Below, one piece after another: positions 1 through 5,715 of a stretch of 7,209 nt of DNA. Both the position numbers and the translations under genes were made by a program. The notes under the pieces were generated by a model that did no database searches, was not told the origin of the DNA, and worked only from the letters and a program-made list of their open reading frames with translations. How positions within the stretch are numbered: position 1 is the stretch's first letter; each line of letters opens with the position of its first letter. This stretch comes from an uncultured Actinomycetes bacterium (GTDB taxonomy: Bacteria > Actinomycetota > CALGFH01). The DNA is taken from NCBI GenBank assembly GCA_937881255.1, contig CALGFH010000317.1, forward strand, positions 1 through 7,209, read 5' to 3'.

Positions 1-556
1 GCGCGTACCAGAGGCCGGTGACGATCCGGGGGGCGATCTGGAGCTGGTCCAGGGCCGCGAAGACGGCGAACACCAGGATGGCGATGCCGGCCCCCTTGGC
101 CAGCACCTGCCCGCCCTGAACCGACGACAGCAGGTTGGAGAGCAGGTCGGTGACGGCCCTGGCGATGGCGGCCGCGATCACCAGGATCAAGATGGCCACG
201 AAGATGTTGGGCAGGTAGGCGATCAGGCCACGGAGCAGGTCGGAGACCGGGTTGGCGCCGAACACCCCGAAGGCCAGCTGGAGCACCAGCAGCATGATCG
301 TCCAGAAGACCAGCTTGGCCAGGATGTCGGAGGGGTCGTACTTGCTGCGGGCCAGTACCTGGCGGACACCGCCGCGCTCCACCACCCGGTCGAAGCCGAC
401 CCGCTCCAGGACCTTGTTCAAGATGCCGGCGATGGCCTTGGCCACGATGTAGCCGACGAGCAGGATGACCAGGGCGGCCAGCAGCTTGGGGACGAAGGTG
501 GCAACGTTCGACCAGGCGTTCTCGATCCCGGCCTGGTAGTCGACGGCGAGGGGCAT
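1..556 (-). CDS. Conserved-TM-helix (MscS-associated) membrane protein, C-terminus cut by window edge
   Basis: The reading frame opens with ATG at 556 on the minus strand and stays open to the left edge, giving 185 visible residues. An AGGAGGT Shine-Dalgarno lies just upstream, which fixes the start. Four hydrophobic segments are visible, at about residues 20-46, 79-98, 112-134 and 151-171. Segments 1 and 3 sit in similar repeated units: a proline, a long aliphatic helix ending in Ala-Lys or Ala-Arg, then an amphipathic stretch (residues 22-50 and 115-145). This repeated layout is typical of the 'conserved TM helix' family found in small MscS-like or channel-related proteins. It is therefore probably a cytoplasmic-membrane protein, possibly involved in osmotic or mechanosensitive responses. 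That role is inferred from family resemblance only. The MscS beta-domain cannot be checked because the C-terminus is missing. It points the same way as the PHP gene upstream of it but is separated by about 130 bp, so it may have its own promoter. Confidence 0.8.
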   Translation of the reverse strand, partial: MPLAVDYQAGIENAWSNVATFVPKLLAALVILLVGYIVAKAIAGILNKVLERVGFDRVVERGGVRQVLARSKYDPSDILAKLVFWTIMLLVLQLAFGVFGANPVSDLLRGLIAYLPNIFVAILILVIAAAIARAVTDLLSNLLSSVQGGQVLAKGAGIAILVFAVFAALDQLQIAPRIVTGLWYA

Positions 557-566
557 GACAGGGAGA

Positions 567-580
567 CCTCCTGCGGGAGG
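567..580 (-). promoter_or_regulatory. Hairpin that could occlude the Shine-Dalgarno of the membrane-protein gene
   Basis: On the minus strand, CCTCC (580-576) is followed by a 4-nt loop and GGAGG (571-567). The GGAGG is the core of the Shine-Dalgarno for the ATG at 556. The five G-C pairs could hide the ribosome binding site. The self-complementarity is seen directly; a regulatory role is inference, since short GC stems arise easily in such DNA. Confidence 0.35.
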
Positions 581-598
581 GAAACTGGATATCTGTGG

Positions 599-623
599 GA
601 CACGACGATGCCCGGAAAGTTCC
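599..623 (-). promoter_or_regulatory. Possible ECF-sigma-type promoter for the membrane-protein gene
   Basis: On the minus strand a GGAAC box (623-619) is followed after 17 nt by GTC (601-599), about 43 bp before the ATG at 556. GGAAC with GTC at about this spacing resembles promoters used by extracytoplasmic-function sigma factors in actinobacteria, which would suit an envelope-stress membrane gene. The GGAAC box also forms part of a small inverted repeat, CGGAA-AG-TTCCG (613-624). The motifs are short and the match could be chance. Confidence 0.25.
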
Positions 624-637
624 GCGGCGTGGATCGT

Positions 638-657
638 TCAACCGTCTGGTGGGTTGA
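638..657. repeat. Inverted repeat TCAACC / GGTTGA between the two minus-strand genes
   Basis: TCAACC (638-643) and GGTTGA (652-657) are perfect 6-bp inverted arms around an 8-nt centre. They lie 31-50 bp beyond the PHP gene stop and upstream of the membrane-protein gene. The repeat could be an operator or a weak transcript-end hairpin. No T-rich tract follows on the minus strand, so a classical intrinsic terminator is not supported. Confidence 0.3.
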
Positions 658-688
658 CCGCCTGTCCCGGCCGGAAACCGGAACCTGG

Positions 689-1516
689 CTAGGCGCGGGC
701 GAGCAGGCGCTCGACTTCCGCGTCGGGGGTGCGCTCGCTGCCCAGGCGGTAGCCGTAGAGGGCACCGTGGCAGTCGGAGGCGCCGGTCGTCTCCAGGCCC
801 AGCTCGGCGGCCAGGGACCGCCAGCGGGCGCGGTCGGGCGGCGGCTGGTCCGGGTGGTCGACCTCGAGGCCGTCCAGGCCGGCGACGGCCATGGCCCGGA
901 TCACCGGCTCGGGGACGGGCGCGGCCCCGGCGTGGACCGAGGGGTGGGCCAGCACCGCCACCCCGCCGGCACCGTGGATCAGCTCGACCGCCTCCACCGG
1001 GGTCACGGCGTCCTTGGACACGTACGCGCGGCCGCCGGTGCCGATCCAGTCCTGGCTGAAGGCGTCGGCCACCGTGTCGACGACGCCCGCCTCGACCATC
1101 GCCCTGGCCACGTGCGGCCGCCCGAGGGCGCCGTCGCCGGCCAGCTCCCTGACCCGGTCGAGCTCGACCGGGGCCCCCAGCTCGCGCAGCCGCTCCACCA
1201 TCCGGCGGGTCCTGCTGACCCGGCCCTCGAAGATCCAGGCCCGCTTGGCCGCGAACACCGGCTCGTCCGGGTCGAAGCCGTAGGCCAGGACGTGGACCGG
1301 GTTGTCGTCGTGCTCGGCCGACAGCTCGCAGCCGAGCAGGACGGTCAGGCCGGTGCCGGTGGCCGCGGCCCGGGCCCGCTCGACCCCGCCGGTGTTGTCG
1401 TGGTCGGTCAGGGCGATCCCGGTCAGGCCGCGGCTGGCGGCCAGCTCGACCACCCGCTCGGGGTCGAGGGTGCCGTCCGAGAAGGTCGAGTGGGTGTGCA
1501 GGTCGAAGCCGGGCAT
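689..1516 (-). CDS. PHP-domain phosphoesterase, RNase AM / nucleoside 3',5'-bisphosphate phosphatase-like
   Basis: The 275-residue protein begins MPGFDLHTHSTFSDG, the classic N-terminal PHP motif. Putative metal ligands in order are H7, H9, D14, D38 and H39 (TDHDNTGG), E64, H75, H135 in a GRPHVARAMVEAG segment, H191 (LAHPS), and D248 with H250 (ASDCHG). Motif order, the GRPH segment and length fit the YciV/RNase AM/TrpH group. Known members are metal-dependent enzymes that remove 5' nucleotides from short RNA or dephosphorylate 3',5'-nucleoside bisphosphates. The function here is by family; other PHP phosphatases remain possible. The frame is open further upstream (to 1786), but that extension has no family similarity and overlaps the divergent gene, so ATG 1516 is chosen. 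No Shine-Dalgarno precedes it. A TATCGT hexamer ends 6 nt before the ATG, the geometry expected of a leaderless transcript, though no -35 is evident. Confidence 0.88.
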   Translation of the reverse strand: MPGFDLHTHSTFSDGTLDPERVVELAASRGLTGIALTDHDNTGGVERARAAATGTGLTVLLGCELSAEHDDNPVHVLAYGFDPDEPVFAAKRAWIFEGRVSRTRRMVERLRELGAPVELDRVRELAGDGALGRPHVARAMVEAGVVDTVADAFSQDWIGTGGRAYVSKDAVTPVEAVELIHGAGGVAVLAHPSVHAGAAPVPEPVIRAMAVAGLDGLEVDHPDQPPPDRARWRSLAAELGLETTGASDCHGALYGYRLGSERTPDAEVERLLARA

Positions 1517-1537
1517 GCCCCGACGATAGCGCAGCCC

Positions 1538-1549
1538 GGAGGGCCCTCC
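1538..1549. promoter_or_regulatory. 12-bp perfect palindrome in the divergent intergenic region
   Basis: GGAGGGCCCTCC is a perfect palindrome between the divergent PHP gene (start 1516) and small membrane-protein gene (start 1650). It lies 10 bp upstream of the TATCGT -10-like element of the PHP gene, where a dimeric repressor or activator could act. The symmetry is seen directly; binding is inference. Confidence 0.3.
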
Positions 1550-1574
1550 TCCCGTACCGATCCTGTAACGGCCC

Positions 1575-1603
1575 TTGAGGTCGGCCGTCCGGCCTCCGAT
1601 ATT
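1575..1603 (+). promoter_or_regulatory. Candidate sigma-70-type promoter for the small membrane protein / udgX / tldDE set
   Basis: TTGAGG (1575-1580) and GATATT (1598-1603) are separated by 17 bp, each matching four of six consensus positions for a housekeeping promoter. Transcription would start near 1610, leaving a leader of about 40 nt that contains the Shine-Dalgarno at 1632-1639. It is the most AT-rich spot in this intergenic region. No other promoter-like site stands out before tldE, so it could drive the whole rightward group. This is a by-eye motif call. Confidence 0.4.
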
Positions 1604-1649
1604 CCTGGCAGACTGCCTGCGTCGAACTGACGAGGAGGTTGCTCGCCCG

Positions 1650-1796
1650 ATGTCGTTGCTGATGCTCGCCGTTGTCGCGTTGTTCCCGGTCGTGCTGCTC
1701 GCCCTGCTGCTGATCACCTCCGGTCTGGAGGGGCGGGTGGTGGGCGACTCCACGCCCTCGGCGGGACCCGGCGAGCGGTCGGGCACGCGCGACTAG
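1650..1796 (+). CDS. Small single-helix membrane protein (48 aa), function unknown
   Basis: ATG 1650 is preceded by GAGGAGGT (1632-1639) with a 10-nt spacer. The product is 48 residues. Residues 2-24 are almost entirely Leu, Val, Ala, Met, Phe and Ile with one central proline, giving one clear transmembrane helix. A hydrophilic tail rich in Gly, Ser, Asp and Arg follows. There is no signal-peptidase or lipobox motif, so a small anchored protein is likelier than a secreted one. The frame is open back to 1575, but those codons lie in the promoter region and lack a Shine-Dalgarno. It is the first gene of the rightward set, 53 bp before udgX. I do not recognise a family. Reality rests on the strong ribosome binding site and the clean hydrophobic segment. 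Confidence 0.6.
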   Translation: MSLLMLAVVALFPVVLLALLLITSGLEGRVVGDSTPSAGPGERSGTRD

Positions 1797-1803
1797 CCTC
1801 GAC

Positions 1804-1826
1804 GCCCGGCGTTTCCGTGGCCGGGC
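1804..1826 (+). terminator. Seven-bp stem-loop between the small membrane gene and udgX
   Basis: GCCCGGC (1804-1810) and GCCGGGC (1820-1826) are perfect inverted arms around a 9-nt loop, starting 8 bp after the small gene's stop. No U-rich tract follows. It could be a partial terminator or processing hairpin lowering udgX expression relative to the small gene, or simply a product of high GC. It ends 10 bp before the udgX Shine-Dalgarno, leaving that site free. Confidence 0.35.
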
Positions 1827-1849
1827 CGGGTGGTAGGGAGGTTGCTGCC

Positions 1850-2500
1850 ATGCCAGCCCGCCACCGGCCCCCGAGCGCGGCCCGCGACCTGATCCCCGAC
1901 CAGCCCGAGCTGGGCGAGCTGCGGTCGGCCGCGGCCGGGTGCACGGCCTGCGACCTGTACCGCGACGCCACCCAGACCGTGTTCGGCGAGGGCGCCGCCA
2001 GCTCCGAGGTGATGCTGGTCGGCGAGCAGCCGGGCGACGGCGAGGACCGGGCCGGCCGCCCCTTCGTGGGCCCGGCCGGGCGCATGCTCGACCAGGCCCT
2101 CGCCGAGGCCGGCATCGACCGCGAGCTGGCGTACGTGACCAACGTGGTCAAGCACTTCAAGTTCGAGCGCCGGGGCAAGATGCGCATCCACAAGAAGCCC
2201 AACGCCGAGCAGGTCCACGCCTGCTTCCCCTGGCTCGAGGCCGAGCTCCAGGTGGTCCAGCCCCGCGTCCTGGTTCTGCTGGGCGCGACCGCCGCCCAGG
2301 CCCTGCTTGGCAGCTCGTTCCGGGTCAGCCGCCAGCGGGGCGAGTTCCTCGACTCCGACCTCGCCCCCCGGGTCCTGGCCACCGTCCACCCCTCCTCCAT
2401 CCTCCGCGCCCCCGACGAGGAGGCCCGCACCCTCGCCTACAAGGGCTTCGTGGCCGACCTGGCGGTGGTCGCCGAGGAGCTTCGCGGGCCGGCTTCCTAG
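1850..2500 (+). CDS. udgX: UdgX-type uracil-DNA glycosylase (family 4-related, covalent uracil-DNA binding)
   Basis: The 216-residue protein starts at ATG 1850, 7 nt after GGGAGGT; an upstream in-frame GTG at 1817 lacks this. The uracil-DNA glycosylase fold is marked by motif A GEQPGDGED (residues 58-66), the FVGPAGRMLD segment and motif B HPSSILR (180-186). The UdgX hallmark is the inserted loop GKMRIHKKPN (109-118). The equivalent histidine of mycobacterial UdgX, in a KRRIH loop, attacks the sugar after uracil release and leaves the enzyme covalently bound to DNA. Here that histidine is H114. Family 4 enzymes carry a 4Fe-4S cluster. C31, C34 and C125 are present, but the remaining cysteine position holds H102 (VVKHF). 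The protein probably acts in uracil repair or damage tagging on DNA. Thirty-eight bp separate it from tldD, so co-transcription is likely. Assignment to UdgX is strong; the covalent chemistry here is by homology. Confidence 0.93.
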   Translation: MPARHRPPSAARDLIPDQPELGELRSAAAGCTACDLYRDATQTVFGEGAASSEVMLVGEQPGDGEDRAGRPFVGPAGRMLDQALAEAGIDRELAYVTNVVKHFKFERRGKMRIHKKPNAEQVHACFPWLEAELQVVQPRVLVLLGATAAQALLGSSFRVSRQRGEFLDSDLAPRVLATVHPSSILRAPDEEARTLAYKGFVADLAVVAEELRGPAS

Positions 2501-2527
2501 TAGCATCGCGCGTCAGGTGGGAATGTG

Positions 2528-2534
2528 AAGGAGG
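2528..2534 (+). promoter_or_regulatory. Strong Shine-Dalgarno that sets the tldD start at TTG 2539
   Basis: AAGGAGG lies 4 nt upstream of TTG 2539. No in-frame ATG or GTG occurs nearby, and TldD homology begins directly after this codon. The spacer is on the short side, so initiation may be moderate. Confidence 0.6.
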
Positions 2535-2538
2535 CCCA

Positions 2539-3984
2539 TTGGAGCCCGAGGAGCTGACCGAGCTCGCCCTCGAGGCGGCGGTCGCGGCCGGGGCCGGCTA
2601 CGCGGACGTCCGGTGGGTCCGGGAGGAGACCGAGGGGCTCACCGTCACCGACGACCGGGTCGACGACCTGGAGGCCGAGGACTCCAGCGGGCTCGGGGTC
2701 AGGGTGCTGGTGGACGGGCGCTGGGGGTTCGCGGCCAGCGCCCTGGTCGACCCCGGGCGGGCCGGCGACCTGGCCCGGCGGGCGGTCGAGGTGGCGCGGG
2801 CCTCGGCGGCCGCCGGGGGCGAGCCGGTGCGGCTGGCCCCGGCCGAGCCGGCGGTGGCCGGCTGGTCGACCCCGGTGGCCCGCGACCCGTTCGCCGTGCC
2901 CCTGGCCGAGCGGGTCGAGCTGCTGCTGGCCGCCTGCGACGCCCAGCGGTCGGTGGCCGGGCTGGCCCACGCCAAGGCCACCGTCGACCTGTGGCGGCGG
3001 CGGACGGTGCTCTGGTCCAGCGAGGGGACCCGCCTCGACCAGACGGTGACCCAGGCCGGGGCCGGGATCGAGGCGGTCGCGGTCGGCGACGGCGACCTCC
3101 AGCAGCGCAGCTGGCCGAACTCGTTCCGGGGCCAGTACCAGGCCGGCGGGTGGGAGGTGGTCGAGGCCGCCGAGCTGGTCGCCAACGCCCCCCGGGTGGC
3201 CGCCGAGGCGGTCCAGCTGCTGGCCGCGCCGCCCCTCCCGGAACGGGTGACCACGGTGATCCTGGACGGCCAGCAGCTCTCGCTCCAGGTCCACGAGTCG
3301 GTCGGGCACCCGCTGGAGCTGGACCGGATCCTGGGCATGGAGGCGGCCTACGCCGGGACCTCGTTCGTCGCCCCCGGCGACCTGGGCCGGCTCCGCTACG
3401 GCTCGCCGGCCATGTCGGTCACGGCCGACGCGACCACCCCGGGCGGGCTCGGCACCTTCGGCTTCGACGACGAGGGGGTCGCCGCCCAGCGGTCGCCGCT
3501 GGTCGCCGAGGGCGTGGTCGCCGGCTTCCTGACCAGCCGCGAGACGGCCGTCGACGGCGCCGGGTCGGGCGGGGCGATGCGGGCCGACGGCTGGGGCAGC
3601 ATGCCCCTGATCCGCATGACCAACGTCCATCTGGAGCCCGGCCAGGGCAGCCTGGACGAGCTGGTGGCCGACACCCCCGACGGGCTGCTGCTGAGCGTCA
3701 ACCGGTCGTGGTCGATCGACGACCGCCGGGTCAACTTCCAGTTCGGGGTCGAGGCCGCCTGGGAGATCAAGGGCGGCCGCCTGGGCCGGCTGTACCGCAA
3801 CGCCACCTACGACGGCCGCACGACCGAGTTCTGGGGATCGCTTGACGCCGTCTGCGGCCCCGGGGACTGGGTGGTGTGGGGCGTCCCGAACTGCGGCAAG
3901 GGCCAGCCGTTCCAGAACGCCCGGGTCGGCCACGGTGCCGCCCCGGCCCGCTTCCGCAACGTCCACGTCGGGGTGGGGCGGTGA
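2539..3984 (+). CDS. tldD: TldD metalloprotease subunit
   Basis: The 481-residue protein matches the usual TldD length of about 480. The zinc-binding signature HExxxH is present as HESVGH (H252, E253, H257), followed by PLELDRILG and then the AYAGTSFV segment typical of the family. Near the C-terminus is the conserved NCGKGQP block with the likely third metal ligand C452, followed by NARVGHG. TldD and TldE form a heteromeric protease that degrades unstructured peptides. In enterobacteria it trims the microcin B17 leader and degrades the CcdA antitoxin; its actinobacterial substrates are mostly unknown. A cytoplasmic location is expected, since no signal peptide is seen. TTG 2539 is chosen from its Shine-Dalgarno and the start of homology; the frame runs open through udgX back to 1939, but that is a shadow. 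The tldE start overlaps the stop. Confidence 0.93.
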   Translation: MEPEELTELALEAAVAAGAGYADVRWVREETEGLTVTDDRVDDLEAEDSSGLGVRVLVDGRWGFAASALVDPGRAGDLARRAVEVARASAAAGGEPVRLAPAEPAVAGWSTPVARDPFAVPLAERVELLLAACDAQRSVAGLAHAKATVDLWRRRTVLWSSEGTRLDQTVTQAGAGIEAVAVGDGDLQQRSWPNSFRGQYQAGGWEVVEAAELVANAPRVAAEAVQLLAAPPLPERVTTVILDGQQLSLQVHESVGHPLELDRILGMEAAYAGTSFVAPGDLGRLRYGSPAMSVTADATTPGGLGTFGFDDEGVAAQRSPLVAEGVVAGFLTSRETAVDGAGSGGAMRADGWGSMPLIRMTNVHLEPGQGSLDELVADTPDGLLLSVNRSWSIDDRRVNFQFGVEAAWEIKGGRLGRLYRNATYDGRTTEFWGSLDAVCGPGDWVVWGVPNCGKGQPFQNARVGHGAAPARFRNVHVGVGR

Positions 3985-5327
3985 CGGGGTCGGGGCCGGA
4001 GCGGCTGCTGGAGGTGGCCGAGGCGGCCATCGGGGCCGGCGGCGCCGACGACGCCGAGGCCCTGGTCTACCGGCAGGCCGGGGGGCTGACCCGGTTCGCC
4101 TCCAGCCGCATCCACCAGTCGGCCTGGCGCGAGGACCTCTCGGTCCGGGTCAGGGTGGTGGTGGACGGCAACCGGGTCGGCACGGCCACCGTCCACAGCG
4201 CCGACCCCGGGGCGGTGCGGGCCACGGCCCGCCGGGCCGCCGAGGTGGCCAGGACCATGCCCCCCGACCCGGGCTATCCGGGCATGCCCGGCCCGGCCGC
4301 CTACCCCGAGGCCGGCCGCCACGACCCGGCCACCGCCGCCGCCGACCCGGCCACCCGGGCCGGGCTGGTCGCCGGGGTGATCCGCCGGCTCCCCGACGGG
4401 GTGGCCGCGGCCGGGGCCTGCGAGACCCGCGAGCTGGAGATCGCCCTGGCCAACACCCGCGGGGTCCGGGCCGCCGGGGCGACCACCGCGGCCAGCTTCT
4501 CGATCCTGGCCGACGCCGGGTCGGGCACCGGCTGGGCCGAGGGGACCGAGCCCGCCCTGGCCGACCTGGACGTGGCCGCCCTCGGGGAGCGGGCCGCCCG
4601 CAAGGCGGTGGACAGCCGCGAGCCGCGCGAGCTCGCCCCCGGCACCTACCCGGTGGTGCTGGAGCCCAACGCGGCCTCGGTGCTGGTCCAGTGGCTGGGC
4701 TGGCTCGGCTTCGGGGCCAAGGCCTATGACGAGGGCCGCAGCTTCCTGGTCGGCCGGCTCGGCCAGCGGGTCTGCTCGCCGCTGGTCACGATCGTCGACG
4801 ACGCCACCGCCGCCGACACCATCGGCGTCGGCTTCGACTTCGAGGGCGTCCCCAAGCGGCCGGTGACCCTGATCGACCGGGGCGTCGCGGCCAGCCTGGT
4901 CTACGACTTCCGGGCCGCCACCGGCCACGGGGTCGAGCCCACCGGCCACGGCCTCCCCGCCCCCTCGGCCGAGGGCGCCCTGCCCATGCACCTGGCCATG
5001 CTGCCCGGCCAGATCCCCCAGGCCGACCTGGTCGCCGGGCTGGAGCGGGGCCTGCTGGTCACCCGCTTCCACTACACCAACCTGGTCAACCTGATGGACA
5101 CCACCATCACCGGCATGACCCGCGACGGCACCTTCTGGGTGGAGGACGGCCGAGTGGTCGGGGCGGTCCGCAACCTCCGCTTCACCCAGTCCATCCTTGA
5201 CGCCCTCTCCTCGGTCCGGGCCGTCGGCGCCGAAACCGAGATGGCCGCCGAAGACGGCTACGGCGCCGCCCGCGCCCCCGCCCTGGCCATCGACCGGTTC
5301 GCCTTCTCCAGCGCGACCACGTTCTAG
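3981..5327 (+). CDS. tldE: TldE / PmbA protease partner subunit
   Basis: GTG 3981 overlaps the TGA of tldD (GTGA), so translation is probably coupled and the subunits made together. The product is 448 residues, within the usual 440-450 for TldE/PmbA. Family blocks include SVRVRVVVDGNRVGTA (residues 54-69), the SFLVGRLGQRV region and the C-terminal block FHYTNLVNLMDTTITGMTRD. As expected for TldE, no HExxxH motif is present, so it should be the non-catalytic partner that shapes the substrate chamber. An open frame upstream to 3876 lies inside tldD and is not used. No Shine-Dalgarno of note precedes the GTG, again consistent with coupling. The assignment is secure at family level. Confidence 0.92.
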   Translation: MTGSGPERLLEVAEAAIGAGGADDAEALVYRQAGGLTRFASSRIHQSAWREDLSVRVRVVVDGNRVGTATVHSADPGAVRATARRAAEVARTMPPDPGYPGMPGPAAYPEAGRHDPATAAADPATRAGLVAGVIRRLPDGVAAAGACETRELEIALANTRGVRAAGATTAASFSILADAGSGTGWAEGTEPALADLDVAALGERAARKAVDSREPRELAPGTYPVVLEPNAASVLVQWLGWLGFGAKAYDEGRSFLVGRLGQRVCSPLVTIVDDATAADTIGVGFDFEGVPKRPVTLIDRGVAASLVYDFRAATGHGVEPTGHGLPAPSAEGALPMHLAMLPGQIPQADLVAGLERGLLVTRFHYTNLVNLMDTTITGMTRDGTFWVEDGRVVGAVRNLRFTQSILDALSSVRAVGAETEMAAEDGYGAARAPALAIDRFAFSSATTF

Positions 5328-5348
5328 CGCCGCCCGGTTCGCCGGCGC
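5327..5348 (+). terminator. Hairpin at the tldE stop codon
   Basis: GCGCCG (5327-5332) and CGGCGC (5343-5348) are perfect 6-bp arms around a 10-nt loop, beginning on the last base of the tldE stop. No U tract follows. It is the best candidate for the end of the tldDE transcript, as many high-GC terminators lack the U run. Confidence is limited because GC-rich stems are common here. Confidence 0.35.
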
Positions 5349-5371
5349 GGACCCAGGGTCGGGCTGTGGGT

Positions 5372-5690
5372 CGCCTGGCAGGGTGGGTCGGGGCTCATGG
5401 CATGTGCACTCGCCCGGCACGGTGGTCGGGCACGTTTGGGGCCCATGCAGTCGCCGGGCACGGTGGGTCGGGGCCATGGCACTCGCACGGCGGGTGGGTC
5501 GGGGCCATTCACTCGCACGGTGGGTCGGGCCCGGGGTCATGGGCGCCATGCACTTGCCTGGCACGGTGGGTCCCGGGCTGATGGGCATGTGCCTGCTCGG
5601 CACGGTGGATCGAGGAGCGCGTCTTCGCCTGGCACGGACGGTCGGAACCCACGCACCCGCCCGGCTCGGAGCGTCGGGGCGCCCGCGACG
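5372..5690 (+). repeat. Imperfect direct-repeat array, core GGCACGGTGGGTCGGGG, about nine units
   Basis: The gene-free stretch between tldE and the Nudix gene is filled by head-to-tail copies of a unit that opens CGCCTGGCACGGTGGGTCGGGG and often closes CCATG-CACT (broken here at the hyphen). Units start at about 5372, 5411, 5452, 5484, 5514, 5555, 5596, 5626 and 5658; a degenerate copy may start at 5340. Spacings are 39, 41, 32, 30, 41, 41, 30 and 32 bp. The unit at 5452 carries the exact core; those at 5555, 5596 and 5626 decay progressively. Spacings are not consistently multiples of three, so the array is not a repeated peptide, and there are no unique spacers as in CRISPR. Further copies lie beyond mutM. 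I recognise no named family. Possible roles are protein-binding sites, transcript processing or recombination seeds. Confidence 0.8.
5538..5550 (+). repeat. Small inverted repeat CATGG-GCG-CCATG inside the array
   Basis: The unit starting at 5514 contains two CATG elements arranged as a 5-bp stem with a 3-nt loop. Other units have only one CATG, so this is local to one longer unit and may reflect how that unit gained its extra 10 bp. Confidence 0.35.
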
Positions 5691-5691
5691 C
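5671..5691 (+). terminator. Stem-loop just upstream of the Nudix gene
   Basis: GCGTCG (5671-5676) and CGACGC (5686-5691) form a perfect 6-bp stem. The 9-nt loop contains the palindrome GGGCGCCC. It sits at the end of the repeat array, 8 bp before the Nudix Shine-Dalgarno. It could stop readthrough from the array or lie in the 5' leader of the Nudix-mutM transcript. No U tract follows. Confidence 0.35.
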
Positions 5692-5699
5692 CCAGCCGT

Positions 5700-5715
5700 G
5701 GGAGCATGGGAGCAT
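5700..5715 (+). repeat. Tandem 8-bp duplication GGGAGCAT at the Nudix start
   Basis: GGGAGCAT occurs twice in direct succession (5700-5707 and 5708-5715). The first copy's GGGAG lies 9 nt from ATG 5714 and serves as its Shine-Dalgarno. The duplication also makes an out-of-frame ATG at 5706, too close to any Shine-Dalgarno to compete strongly. Confidence 0.6.

Noticed and set aside
608..1630. Plus-strand open frame of 340 codons over the PHP gene
   Set aside because: It is antisense to a gene with a full set of PHP metal ligands, has no ribosome binding site and shows low-complexity Gly/Val/Ala composition.
1650..1796. Small gene as a RiPP precursor matured by TldD/TldE
   Set aside because: The product is a hydrophobic helix with a short polar tail, has no Cys/Ser/Thr-rich core or Gly-Gly leader, and no modification enzyme is in the window.
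1939..2538. N-terminal extension of the tldD frame back through udgX
   Set aside because: The extension lies inside udgX in another frame, is Arg/Pro/Gly-rich, and TldD homology begins only at the Shine-Dalgarno-supported TTG 2539.
2497..3966. Minus-strand open frame of 489 codons over tldD
   Set aside because: It is antisense to tldD, which has HExxxH and the NCGKGQP block; the translation is Gly/Pro/Arg/His-rich without motifs.
5366..5581. Repeat array as a repetitive secreted or Gly/His-rich protein
   Set aside because: Unit spacings of 39, 41, 32, 30, 41, 41, 30 and 32 bp do not keep one reading frame, so no peptide repeat is conserved, and no ribosome binding site is present.
5372..5690. 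CRISPR array
   Set aside because: Whole units resemble each other, without identical repeats separated by unique spacers of even length, and no cas gene is nearby.
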